DNA of 64,000 bases. It comes from SIAQ01 sp964484265 (GTDB lineage: Bacteria; Planctomycetota; Planctomycetia; Gemmatales; Gemmataceae). Below, piece by piece: positions 26,386 through 35,333 of this stretch; the first letter of the stretch is position 1, and the number at the start of each line of letters is the position of its first letter. A model generated the notes under the pieces. The model saw only the letters and a list, made by a program, of their open reading frames with translations, was not told the DNA's origin and ran no database searches. The stretch covers positions 1-64,000 of the forward strand of contig CAZAFH010000008.1 of assembly GCA_964484265.1 (NCBI GenBank), read 5' to 3'. A program made the translations under genes and the position numbers.

Positions 26386-28740
26386 TCAATTGCGCGTCAG
26401 CGCTTCGTCGAGGTTGAGCACGACGCGCGCGGTAATGGTCCACGCGGCAAGTTCATCGGCAGCCAAGGTGGAAGCACGCGGCGCCAGGCCGATCGCGAGC
26501 AATTTCGCCGCGCCGGCGGGATCCTTGCGGTACTGCGTGCGCGATCGCTCCAACAATGCCCGGAGCGCAGCAATCTCGCGAGCCTCGGGTTCGCGCGAAA
26601 GCGCTTGCCGCCAGATCCAGCGCAGGCGTTTGGCGTCATCGAGGCCGGGTTCCAAGAGCGACCGCTGCGCGAAAACACGCGACGTTTCGAGAAACGACGG
26701 ATCGTTGAGCAGCACGAGTGCCGCCAGCGGGGTGTTGCTGATCGGTCTTTGGGCGGTGCATTCCTCACGGGTCGGAGCGTCAAAGGCCTTGAGCATCGGG
26801 TGCAGGTAGGTGCGCTGCCAGTGCGTGTAGACGCCGCGGCGATACTGATCCTGCGATTTGTCGGCAACATAGGTTCGCTTGGGGAAATTCAAGAACGCGT
26901 AGTAGCCATCGGGCTGATACGGCCTGACGCTAACGCCGCCGAGCCGATCGACGAACAACCCGCTGACGGCAAGGGCCTGGTCGCGGATCATCTCCGCAGG
27001 CAGGCGGAAGCGCGACTGACGAGCAAAGAGCCGATTCTCCGGGTCCGCCTTGCGAAGCGCGTCGGATTCGAGCGACGATTGGCGATAGGCGTTCGAGGTC
27101 ACCATGAGCCTGACGAGATGCTTGACATCCCACGCGTGCGGCTTGCGCTGCCCGGCACTCTCGCGAGGCTGTGTGAATTCGCTGGCGAGCCAATCGAGCA
27201 ATTCCGGATGCGTCGGCCATTCGCCCTGTGAGCCGGCGTCTTCAAGCGTGCGTGACAGACCGTGGCCAAAGTAAAGGTGCCACAGACGATTGACAAACAC
27301 GCGTGCCGTCTGCGGGTGTTGAGGCGACGTTAGCCAGCGGGCCAAATCTAGCCGCGTGGCACGTGTCTTGGCGCCATCTTGCGTCATGAAACCGGGCACG
27401 CCGGGCGCAACGATCTCGCCCTTCGTGTCCATCCAATCGCCGCGATTCAACACGCGAATGTCGCGTGGCTTCACCGCCCTGGTGATCATCGTCAGACGCT
27501 GGCGTTTTTCGATTTCCGCCAGCAGTTTTTTTTGCCTGGCGACTTCGGCAGAATCCTTTCCGGATTTCTCAAGCTCGGCGATACGTGCACGCGCCGCATC
27601 CGCGCGATCGCGGTCGATCGGCGAGAGCACCATCATTTCCGGCGGGCGTTTCGTCGGCGTCGCGTCCGGGCCTTTGTATGCGCCGCGCTCGTCGATGTCG
27701 GCAAAGAAAGCCGCGAGCCGATAGAAATCCTTCTGCGTGTACGGGTCATAGCGATGATTGTGGCACTGGGCGCAGCCGATCGTCGCCCCCATCCAGACGG
27801 CGCCGAAGTTGCGAACGCGATCAGCGGAATAGATCGCGAGATACTCTTTGTCCTGTGCGCCGCCTTCGTGCGTCGTTTGAAGCACTCGGTTGTAGCCCGT
27901 TGCAATCAATTGGTCCGGCGTCGGGTTCGGCAACAAGTCTCCCGCAAGTTGCTCCACGGTAAAACGATCGAACGGCATATTCGTGTTGAACGCATGGATC
28001 ACATAGTCGCGGTAGGGCGAAATATTGTGCTCCTGATCGCCATGATAACCAACGGTATCCGCGTAGCGAACCAGGTCCAGCCAGTACATCGCCAACCGTT
28101 CGCCGAAGTGCGGCGACGACAGCAAGCCATCGACGAGCCGATCGTACGCGTTGGGGCTTTTGTCGTTCACGAAGGCATCGACCTGGGCGGGCGACGGCGG
28201 CAGGCCGATCAGGTCGAAATAAAGCCGGCGAATTAGCGTCACGCGATCCGCCTGGGGCGACGGTTCGGCCTTGGCACGCTGAAGCTTGGCGAGGATGAAG
28301 CGGTCGATTGCGTTCGCCGGCCAGGTTGACTCGATCGCGGGCAGGTCGGGCCGTTTGGGCGAAGCGAGAGACCAGTGGAGATCGAACTTCGCGCCCTGTT
28401 CAATCCAGCGGCGTATTAGCTCGATCTCGGCGTTGGTCAGTGTTTTTCCCGATTTTTTGGGCGGCATGCGTTTGTCGCTCTCGCCCGTCGAAATGCGTGC
28501 GAACACTTCGCTCTCGCCCGGTTTGCCTGGGACGATCGCCTTCAATCCGGCATCGGTATCGAGCCGCAAGCCCGCCTTACGATGCGTGGAGTCCGGCCCG
28601 TGGCATTGAAAGCACTTGTCGGAGAGAATAGGCCGAATGTCGCGATTGAAATTTACCGTCGTCTGGGCGAAGAGCGATGGCGCGCTGCTGACATGAAGAG
28701 CGAGGCCAGCGAGCACGAGCAATGCATTGCGCGGATTCAT
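26386..28740 (-). CDS. PSD1 and planctomycete cytochrome C domain protein (DUF1549/DUF1553)
   Basis: 784 residues from ATG 28740, with a signal peptide (ALLVLAGLALHVSSAPSLFAQ). The N-terminal cytochrome-c-like domain has one heme site, KCFQCHGPD, with methionine ligands probable near KRMPPKKSG. DUF1549 follows (WPANAIDRFILAKLQ ... LIRRLYFDLIGLPPSP ... FGERLAMYWLDLVRYADT), then a second CxxCH (IGCAQCHNHRYDPYTQKDFY). DUF1553 makes up the C-terminal part (LARWLTSPQHPQTARVFVNR ... ALSREPEAREIAALRALL). It belongs to a family nearly restricted to Planctomycetota and relatives and is thought to work in the periplasm, often with a DUF1501 partner that is not adjacent here. Confidence 0.93.
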   Translation of the reverse strand: MNPRNALLVLAGLALHVSSAPSLFAQTTVNFNRDIRPILSDKCFQCHGPDSTHRKAGLRLDTDAGLKAIVPGKPGESEVFARISTGESDKRMPPKKSGKTLTNAEIELIRRWIEQGAKFDLHWSLASPKRPDLPAIESTWPANAIDRFILAKLQRAKAEPSPQADRVTLIRRLYFDLIGLPPSPAQVDAFVNDKSPNAYDRLVDGLLSSPHFGERLAMYWLDLVRYADTVGYHGDQEHNISPYRDYVIHAFNTNMPFDRFTVEQLAGDLLPNPTPDQLIATGYNRVLQTTHEGGAQDKEYLAIYSADRVRNFGAVWMGATIGCAQCHNHRYDPYTQKDFYRLAAFFADIDERGAYKGPDATPTKRPPEMMVLSPIDRDRADAARARIAELEKSGKDSAEVARQKKLLAEIEKRQRLTMITRAVKPRDIRVLNRGDWMDTKGEIVAPGVPGFMTQDGAKTRATRLDLARWLTSPQHPQTARVFVNRLWHLYFGHGLSRTLEDAGSQGEWPTHPELLDWLASEFTQPRESAGQRKPHAWDVKHLVRLMVTSNAYRQSSLESDALRKADPENRLFARQSRFRLPAEMIRDQALAVSGLFVDRLGGVSVRPYQPDGYYAFLNFPKRTYVADKSQDQYRRGVYTHWQRTYLHPMLKAFDAPTREECTAQRPISNTPLAALVLLNDPSFLETSRVFAQRSLLEPGLDDAKRLRWIWRQALSREPEAREIAALRALLERSRTQYRKDPAGAAKLLAIGLAPRASTLAADELAAWTITARVVLNLDEALTRN

Positions 28741-28814
28741 GAAACCATTCCCGGAATTTGCATATTGTTGCAAGGGCAGATGACATTCTATCCTTGCGCA
28801 TCCGAGTCGCAACC

Positions 28815-28867
28815 GTAGGCATCAGGCTCCGCAGGATGAAATGCATCACGCGGAGCCTGATGCCTAC
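28815..28867. repeat. 18-bp perfect inverted repeat (GTAGGCATCAGGCTCCGC)
   Basis: Arms 28815-28832 and 28850-28867 are exact reverse complements with a 17-nt loop. The core resembles the inner arms at 12320-12422, so both belong to one repeat family. It lies upstream of the PSD1 gene. Confidence 0.8.
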
Positions 28868-28952
28868 GCTATTGATCGAAAAAACACGCCGCGCGGCCGA
28901 ATGGGATGACGGCACGCGCGGCGGATTGTGGGCGTTACGAGTTGCGTTGGGC

Positions 28953-30473
28953 CTACTTCTGTCCCGGGATGTAGTTCAGTGTGTAGTAGGCGATGTTGTG
29001 CAGAAGCGGTGAGCCTTCGTCGCTGCGTACGCCGGCGGCGACGAGCTGGTGGACGTGGCCCTCGGCGAGCTTGTCGAGCTGGATGCGCACGCTCTTGTTG
29101 TCTGGCGCGACGGCGACCTTGGTGACGGTGGACGTTCCCTTGTCAACCTCGGGACTGCCGTAGGCTGCCTGGTAGATATAGGTGAACGTATCGACTTTGT
29201 AGGATGCCGTGTCGCCGGCCGTCTTCGGGTCAACAGGCTTGGTGAAGGTCAACGTGAAGCCGTCGGGCTCGGCTTTCATCTCCTGGATCTCGAACGGAAC
29301 TTTGCCCGTCCAAACGAGTCGTTCCAGCGAGAACGGTTTGCCGCCGCGAGCGCCCCAACCGCGATTGGTCGTGCCGGCAAAGAGGGAGCCATCTGGAGCG
29401 AAGCGGACAGGCACGGCGCCAGAACTCAGGCCCTGGCGGAACGGGTAGCAGGCGCCCTGGTAGCGGCCATTGACCTTTTCGAGGCTGACACGCATGATGG
29501 TGCTATGCGTCTGATCGCCGACGAAAAGCTGCTTCTCGAACGGACCAAACTTACCGCCGGACAGGTCGCAATCGATGCCGGCAGCCGATTGGCCCATTTT
29601 GCCATAGGGGAAAATGACGGCGGTCGGCGTGAACTGCGGGATCCGCTTGGCTTCGATGTGGATACGGCTGCCGCTCTTGGGAACTTCGGGCGGCGCGCCG
29701 AGGTATTTTGCTTCCGGCTCGCTGTACCAGCGGAAGCCGCCGGGATGACCGACAAAGCCGCCGACGGTAATGTGCTTTAGGCCGCAGGCGCCGTTCCAGG
29801 GGCCTTGGTTGTCGGTGTAGAACACGTCGCCTTCGGCATTGAAACCGATGCCGCCTGGCGAGCGCACGCCGCTGGTGGTGGGGACGAACTTGCCCTCGGG
29901 CGTGACCTTGCCCGCCCAACCGCGGAACTTGCTATTGCTGTTGAACGATCCGGTCAGGCACAGGGTGATCCAGATGTTGCCCTGCTTGTCGAAGCGTGAG
30001 CCGAAGGCGTACTCGTGGTAGTCGCCGTTGATCTCCCAGCCGTCGGCGACGACTTCGAAGATGTCGGCCTTGCCATTGCCCTTGGAATCCTTGATGCGGG
30101 TGACATCGCAGCGCTGGGTGACGTACAGCCAACCGTCTTTGTAGGCCAGGCCGAGGATCTCGTGCATGCCGTGGGCGAATCGCGTGAACTTGGCGTTGGC
30201 CGGGTCGTCGGTGAGCACGTTCTCGCCGATCCAGACTTCGCCACGGCGTGTGCCAAACGCGACCTTTCCGCCTGGCAACATTTCGAGCGCGCCGCCTTCG
30301 AGCACCTCGCCGGGCGGCAGGGGGAATGTTTGCAGCTTGTAGTAGACCTCTTCGCTCTCGGCCGGCTTGTTGGCGATGTCCTTGTCATTTTTCTTTTTCT
30401 TCTTGGCGTCGATGTGCGACGTCGGCATCAGGCAAGCGGCGAGGACAAAGGCAAAGAACAAACAATAACGCAT
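28953..30473 (-). CDS. secreted beta-propeller protein (PQQ-sugar-dehydrogenase/NHL-like)
   Basis: 506 residues with a signal peptide (CLFFAFVLAACLMPTSHIDA) and a strikingly Lys-rich mature N-terminus (KKKKKNDKD). Propeller blades are seen as GALEMLPGGKVAFGTRRGEVW, GLAYKDGWLYVTQRCDVTRI, GSRFDKQGNIWITL, GIGFNAEGDVFYTDNQGPWN and VRFAPDGSLFAGTTNRGW. The pattern is that of soluble glucose-dehydrogenase-like and DUF7133 propellers. The C-terminal 120 residues are a beta-sandwich (FTLTFTKPVDPKTAGDTASYKV, Ig/CARDB-like). It likely binds or oxidises a sugar in the periplasm; the PQQ ligands could not be confirmed. AGAGGAGAG precedes the ATG. Confidence 0.85.
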   Translation of the reverse strand: MRYCLFFAFVLAACLMPTSHIDAKKKKKNDKDIANKPAESEEVYYKLQTFPLPPGEVLEGGALEMLPGGKVAFGTRRGEVWIGENVLTDDPANAKFTRFAHGMHEILGLAYKDGWLYVTQRCDVTRIKDSKGNGKADIFEVVADGWEINGDYHEYAFGSRFDKQGNIWITLCLTGSFNSNSKFRGWAGKVTPEGKFVPTTSGVRSPGGIGFNAEGDVFYTDNQGPWNGACGLKHITVGGFVGHPGGFRWYSEPEAKYLGAPPEVPKSGSRIHIEAKRIPQFTPTAVIFPYGKMGQSAAGIDCDLSGGKFGPFEKQLFVGDQTHSTIMRVSLEKVNGRYQGACYPFRQGLSSGAVPVRFAPDGSLFAGTTNRGWGARGGKPFSLERLVWTGKVPFEIQEMKAEPDGFTLTFTKPVDPKTAGDTASYKVDTFTYIYQAAYGSPEVDKGTSTVTKVAVAPDNKSVRIQLDKLAEGHVHQLVAAGVRSDEGSPLLHNIAYYTLNYIPGQK

Positions 30474-30565
30474 CGGACTCTCCTCTAGTGCGTAAAGCTT
30501 GGGCAGCGGACGAGATCTCGCGCCAAGCCGATTCGACTCATGGATTCAAAGGGCGATCTCTCCAT

Positions 30566-31192
30566 TCACTCTTCGTCAAGTTCAAGACCGGCGACTACTT
30601 CCATGATCGCCTTGCAAGGCAATTTGAACCCGGGCAACAATTTGGTCGCCAGCGTGGATTCGGAATCGAGCCAATTCTCTATCCAATCGGACTTCCCTCG
30701 CCGCAGCACGACGACCTGATGGCGCTTGGCATCGACGATCCAGTATTCCTTGGCGCCAAGCGTCCAGTATTCTTCGCGTTTCGCCACGTAGTCGCGATCG
30801 CTGGAGCGTTCGGAAACGACTTCAATTACCAATTCCGGCGTCCATCGCCGCCAAAGCTTGTCGTTCTTCGGCCCTTTAGGCTTCGTCAAATAAACCGCGA
30901 TATCAGGATGCCGTTCACTCTCCCATTCAGGAATCAGAAGTTTGCATTCCATGCCGCCCAGGATGATGTAGACCTGATCGGGATTCAGCGCCTTGTGAAC
31001 GCTCAACGCGTCTCGGAGCATAGCCACCAGTAATGCATGAATTAGGTTGGCGACTTGCGATACGGTGATGAATCCTCGCGATAGCTCGTAGTGGAAGCCC
31101 TCCTCGGTCTCGACGAATTCAAAGGCCTTGAGCGACATCTTCCTTCCATGGTCGCTCGGCCCAATCGTTTTCCGTCTGGTTGCGGTGAGCAT
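30566..31192 (-). CDS. Uma2 family (DUF820) putative restriction-endonuclease-like protein
   Basis: 208 residues. The PD-(D/E)xK core of this family is visible: RHPDIAVYLTKPKG (Asp), PELVIEVVSERSSDRDYVAKREEYWTLG (Glu-x-Val with following Lys) and AKEYWIVDAKRHQVVVLRR. Uma2 genes are massively expanded in planctomycetes and cyanobacteria; function is unknown, and a nuclease role is predicted from the fold. A GAGG sits upstream of the ATG. It lies between the propeller and pentaheme genes and is probably an independent unit. Confidence 0.92.
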   Translation of the reverse strand: MLTATRRKTIGPSDHGRKMSLKAFEFVETEEGFHYELSRGFITVSQVANLIHALLVAMLRDALSVHKALNPDQVYIILGGMECKLLIPEWESERHPDIAVYLTKPKGPKNDKLWRRWTPELVIEVVSERSSDRDYVAKREEYWTLGAKEYWIVDAKRHQVVVLRRGKSDWIENWLDSESTLATKLLPGFKLPCKAIMEVVAGLELDEE

Positions 31193-31231
31193 CTTCGATC
31201 CTCTCCGTATCGCCGCTTCTCTAGCGGCAAA

Positions 31232-33994
31232 TTACCACACATACTCCTGCACAAGTTTCGCGGTGTTGCCCTTGAAGCGGATCGGCACCAGCAGTTCCAT
31301 CTTCGAACCCGATTGGCGAATGATCGGCTGCCCCTCGGCTTCGATGCGGATGCGCATGTCGTTCACGCGATACCAACCCGCTTTCGCGTCGGCCTCGATC
31401 TTGTTGCCGACGGCGGCGCGGTAGTAAAGCTTGTCGATCGGGTTTTCCGTTGAAAGCGTGAACGTCCGCACTATCGACGAGACGCCTTTCGTGTCAACGG
31501 CGTTGGGCGTGTCGTCGATCTTGATGCCGTTGAACATGTAGTTGAACGTCGGCCGGTTGTCGTCCGTCAGGCGATAGCCGAGGAACCGGTAGCCAAGCTC
31601 CTTCGCCGGTTTCGCGGACCATGCTTCGTCGGCGGAGCCGAGCACGTAGAAGCTCACGCCCGCGGGCATGTGAACGACGTTGTCGCCCATTGGCGGTTCG
31701 AAACCCACGCCGCGGCCGGTCCAGTGGCGATTGGCGTTCATGAACGCGCCTTGCCAAATCAGTGCGAGACGCATGTCGTTTGCGTCAAATGCGTAGTGCG
31801 AGCGTTCCGGGAAACCAACCGCGATCGCTCGCGGTCCAGCATCCTTGATGAAATTGCGATAAATGATCGCTTCGGCAACCGGCACGAGCGGGATCGACTT
31901 ACTGTCGATTCCCGTCGGCGGCGTGGCGGCTTTGCCGTCGGACAGGTAAACCCAGATCGCCTCGATCTGCGTGTCGGCCCTGCCGTCCAGAACTTTCTTT
32001 AGCAACGTCGTTCCATTCGGGAACGAGGCCGGCATGCGCGTTCCAGGGCGGTACTTGGTCGGATCGAGCATGTAGTTGAAGAACCAATTGTGCTGCAATC
32101 GCTGCGTCATGATCGCCAGGTCAATTCCCTGGATGCCCTCGGCCTTCTGTCCGGCGAACGTATGGCATTTCGTGCAGCCAAACGCCGTCGGGCCGACCAT
32201 GTGCCTCGCCGCGAATTTCGTCTTGTTCAGCGGTTCCGGCAGCTTGACCACGGGCGCCTTTTCCGGCGTATCGAGTGCCATGAACGCTTCGACGACGGCG
32301 TGTCCGTGGCTCGCAAATTTCGGCATGCGCGTGTACATGTACGGGCGATCTTGCGAGCCCTGCTCAACGACTTTGCGCAGGTACGTGTGATTCAGCTTGG
32401 CGCCGACGCCGTTGAGCGACGGCGGAAGCCGGCCTTCGTCGCCCATTTCGGGTTGGACAGTCAGGAAGAATTTGTTCAAATCCTCCTCCGGCCCGCCGAT
32501 CTTGTCACGTTCGTGGCACGCATAACAATTGAGCGCCGTCATCTGCTGTTTCACGACATCGGCAGGCTTTGCGTCTTTGGCGTTGGGGAGAGGTTTCGAC
32601 AGCGCCGCCGTCAGGGCCGCGATCTGATTTGCGGTGAAACCGAACGACGGCACGCCTTTCTTCGGCGCGGCTGAGAGGCATCCGCCATCGCCTTTCATTT
32701 TGTCCAGCGCCGTGGCAGTGACCTGAGCTTTTTCCTTGCCCATCTGGTGGCAGTTCGCGCACCCGACGGAGCCGAACAGCGCTTTGCCCTTGGCTGCGAG
32801 AGCGGCATCGACGGTGAAAACGGCTTCCTTCTTGTCATTCACCGCGACGGGAAGATCCGCCTTCTCCGTCAGCCAAACGAGCGGGCCGAGCGGCTGCTTT
32901 GGTAGGCCGCCGCCCTCGATCTCGGCCTTCAATTCCATTCCTCCGCCGCCGTTGAAAAAGCCGAGGACGAGCTTGTGCACGCCCTTGGTGAGCTTGACCT
33001 TGCCTTGCTTGGCCTTCGGCGGATGAATGCCGTCGTTGTTTACCACGACTTTACCATTGATCCACAAAATGCTGCCGTCGTCGCTCGTCGTTGTGAAGGA
33101 GTAGTTGGCGTCTTTCTCGATCTTGAGGTACCCCTCGAATTTAATCGCGATGTCATCCGCTCTGGTAGCGACGCGGATATCGAAATCGCTCGTCTCCCCC
33201 GTCGCGACGGGCTTGAGCTTGTTGAAATCGGGCATATTCTTGAACGCACCCTGGTAATAGGAATACTTCATATTCGTCGCGGACAGGCCCGGCATGCTGC
33301 CCTGAAGCAAATAGTTCGCGACGTCGTTGGCCTCCTTTACGCTGAGCAGGCCAGGCATGCGCCCGCTGGGCCGGGTGTCATGCGGATTTTCGAGGAACGA
33401 CCGCAGACTCACAAGGGTGTACTTGTCCTTCAGATCGCCCAGCGGAACGGTGGTCGCGAAAAGCTTGTCCGCGTCGCCTTTGGCGTCGCGCGTCCCGTGG
33501 CAGGCGACGCAGCCGACCTTGCTGTGAAGATCGCGGCCTGCGTTGATCCCGTTGCGGTTCGGGCGAGCCTGCGAGGGCGTTCCCGTCGATGCGAGGAAAT
33601 GCGCCAGCGCCGTCGCCGTCGCCTTGCGATCGGCTTCATCCAGGCCGGCGAGCAGATTCGGCATCTTCGTGCCCGGTTTCGTGCCGTGCGGATCGTTGAT
33701 GAATTTCTCAAGGTAATTGTGCTTCACTCGCGAACCGATCCCATCGAGAATCGGCGCCGTCCGCGCGTCTTTATCGCTCGCCGGCGCCGCCGTCGCATGG
33801 CAGCGTGCACAATGCAGCTCGCCGAACAGCAATCGACCACCCGCAGCCGGGTCGGTCTTGCCATCGGCGTGAAATCGCGCGAACCCCGGCACGGCGGGAC
33901 CCGTCGCGCCCTTTGGCTGAGCAGTGGCGTTCATCGCACAAGCAAACATCGTCATCGACGCGATCAAAAAAATCCGTCCAGGCAGGAACTGCAT
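31232..33994 (-). CDS. secreted pentaheme cytochrome c with PA14-like domain
   Basis: 920 residues with a signal peptide (IFLIASMTMFACAMNATAQ). I count five CxxCH sites: CARCH and CVACH in the first 180 residues, CANCH and CYACH near the middle, and CTKCH further on. Between the second and third lies a PA14-like carbohydrate-binding sandwich (FEGYLKIEKDANYSFTTTSD, DDGSILWINGKVVVNN, LTKGVHKLVLGFFNGGG). The last 200 residues carry no heme and form an all-beta region. It probably passes electrons in the periplasm or at the cell surface. GGAGAG precedes the ATG. It is divergent from the SBF transporter across 286 bp. Confidence 0.9.
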   Translation of the reverse strand: MQFLPGRIFLIASMTMFACAMNATAQPKGATGPAVPGFARFHADGKTDPAAGGRLLFGELHCARCHATAAPASDKDARTAPILDGIGSRVKHNYLEKFINDPHGTKPGTKMPNLLAGLDEADRKATATALAHFLASTGTPSQARPNRNGINAGRDLHSKVGCVACHGTRDAKGDADKLFATTVPLGDLKDKYTLVSLRSFLENPHDTRPSGRMPGLLSVKEANDVANYLLQGSMPGLSATNMKYSYYQGAFKNMPDFNKLKPVATGETSDFDIRVATRADDIAIKFEGYLKIEKDANYSFTTTSDDGSILWINGKVVVNNDGIHPPKAKQGKVKLTKGVHKLVLGFFNGGGGMELKAEIEGGGLPKQPLGPLVWLTEKADLPVAVNDKKEAVFTVDAALAAKGKALFGSVGCANCHQMGKEKAQVTATALDKMKGDGGCLSAAPKKGVPSFGFTANQIAALTAALSKPLPNAKDAKPADVVKQQMTALNCYACHERDKIGGPEEDLNKFFLTVQPEMGDEGRLPPSLNGVGAKLNHTYLRKVVEQGSQDRPYMYTRMPKFASHGHAVVEAFMALDTPEKAPVVKLPEPLNKTKFAARHMVGPTAFGCTKCHTFAGQKAEGIQGIDLAIMTQRLQHNWFFNYMLDPTKYRPGTRMPASFPNGTTLLKKVLDGRADTQIEAIWVYLSDGKAATPPTGIDSKSIPLVPVAEAIIYRNFIKDAGPRAIAVGFPERSHYAFDANDMRLALIWQGAFMNANRHWTGRGVGFEPPMGDNVVHMPAGVSFYVLGSADEAWSAKPAKELGYRFLGYRLTDDNRPTFNYMFNGIKIDDTPNAVDTKGVSSIVRTFTLSTENPIDKLYYRAAVGNKIEADAKAGWYRVNDMRIRIEAEGQPIIRQSGSKMELLVPIRFKGNTAKLVQEYVW

Positions 33995-34159
33995 TGGGTT
34001 CTCTCCGTGGCAACGTAAGACAATTTCAAATTCAACGGCAGGCGCTTCGCGACCAGGCCAGGCGAAGTCTTAAAAAATTGTATGCCCGCCAAGCCAAGCG
34101 TACAACCCGCCCGAAAAATACAATTCCTTGCGCTAATAACCCTCACCCCCCGGCCGACA

Positions 34160-34277
34160 GGGCGCTTGGCAATAAGCTGTTGGCCAAGTGGGGCGCCCGG
34201 TAAGACTCATGCCCTCGGATGGGCCTGGACCGGCCGCTCGGGTGAGAGCCGCGCCAGGGGGTAGTGCATATTCTCAC
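34160..34277 (+). promoter_or_regulatory. candidate structured leader before the SBF transporter
   Basis: Several stems can form: GGGCGC/GCGCCC plus TTGGC/GCCAA (34160-34198), GCCC/GGGC (34211-34224), and CCTGG/CCAGG (34224-34258). GTGAGA (34242-34247) can also pair with TCTCAC (34272-34277), which ends 3 nt before the ATG. The last pairing would hide the initiation region. I could not match this to a known riboswitch. Confidence 0.35.
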
Positions 34278-34280
34278 TTG

Positions 34281-35279
34281 ATGCGGCATTTTCTTGTCAG
34301 ACAGTGGTTTTTCGTCGCGCTCGGGTTGGGCATTGGCGGGGCGTTGTTGTTTCCGCGGCCATTTCACCTGGCGACGCAGTACTGGGAGCCTCGCACCAAT
34401 ATTGCGGCTTCGCTGTTTCTGATCGCGTGGACGATGTCCACAGGTTCGTTTTTGGTCGAGATGAAGCGACCGCTGGCAGCGGTGTGGGCGGTGGTCTTGA
34501 GCTACACGCTCGTGCCGCTCGCGGCGTGGGGCCTCGGCCGATTGTCGGGGAATGCCAACGTCGAGATCGGCCTGCTGCTGATCGCTTGCGTGCCATGCAC
34601 TCTTTCGGCGGCGGTGCTCTGGACGCGCATGGCGGGAGGCAACGAAGCGACGGCGCTCCTGGCGGTAGTCGGCACGATCCTGCTCGGCTGGCTTTTGACG
34701 AGCTTGTGGCTCACGGGACTGACGAGCGCCGCCGTGCCGCTCCGCGTCGGGCCGTTGATGGTCGATCTGGTGCTGATTCTCGTGCTACCGGTGATCGGCG
34801 GGCAGGTGCTTCGCCGCATCTCGGCGTGCAAGCGATTCGCCGACATGCATCGCACGGCGATCGGCGTGGTGTCGCAACTTCTGGTGCTTGTGATACTCTT
34901 GCGGGCGAGCGCGTCGATCGGGTTTCGCCTGCGCGAGGGCGATGGCGCGGAGATGCCGTGGATCGTCGGAGTGAGCGTGGTTCTGTCGATGGTGCTGCAC
35001 ATGAGCGCGATCGCCGCAAGCTTTGTGACCTGCCGCTGGCTGGGATTCGACCGCGGGCAGCAGATCGCGGTGGCGTTCTCGGCGAGTCAGAAAACGATCC
35101 AGGTATCGCTGGCGCTGTTCGATGAGTACTACGAGGCCGCATTTCCCTACGCCATCGTGCCAATGGTTTGTTACCATGTCGGGCAGTTGATCGTGGACAC
35201 GTTTATCGCGAAAAAACTTCGACAGGAAAAGACGGAGAGTGAACAGACATCGCCGGGATCGACTCACGGCAAATGTTAA
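34281..35279 (+). CDS. bile acid:sodium symporter (SBF/BASS-like) family transporter
   Basis: 332 residues with nine to ten hydrophobic segments. The opening is FVALGLGIGGALLFPRPFHL, and the re-entrant core of the BASS fold shows in SYTLVPLAAWGLGRLSGN and IACVPCTLSAAVLWTRMAGGNEATALLAVVGTILL. FSASQKTIQVSLALFDEYYE corresponds to the second crossing region. The sequence is closest in style to the YfeH/SBF_like (DUF4137) branch. The substrate is probably an organic anion; this is family inference. The frame opens at 34188, but the ATG at 34281 precedes the first helix. It follows a possibly structured leader. Confidence 0.88.
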   Translation: MRHFLVRQWFFVALGLGIGGALLFPRPFHLATQYWEPRTNIAASLFLIAWTMSTGSFLVEMKRPLAAVWAVVLSYTLVPLAAWGLGRLSGNANVEIGLLLIACVPCTLSAAVLWTRMAGGNEATALLAVVGTILLGWLLTSLWLTGLTSAAVPLRVGPLMVDLVLILVLPVIGGQVLRRISACKRFADMHRTAIGVVSQLLVLVILLRASASIGFRLREGDGAEMPWIVGVSVVLSMVLHMSAIAASFVTCRWLGFDRGQQIAVAFSASQKTIQVSLALFDEYYEAAFPYAIVPMVCYHVGQLIVDTFIAKKLRQEKTESEQTSPGSTHGKC

Positions 35280-35333
35280 TACAATACATTTTTCGCCCGC
35301 TCGAATAGGCCAACCGAAAAGAAGATTCATGCC

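Noticed and set aside
26131..27231. 366-residue plus-strand open frame over the PSD1 gene
   Set aside because: It runs antisense through the PSD1 protein and overlaps the arginase-like gene in another frame; no recognisable motifs.
34304..35125. 273-residue Arg/Gly-rich frame within the SBF transporter gene
   Set aside because: Same-strand shadow in another frame of a gene with clear membrane helices; composition is typical of a G+C-rich shadow.
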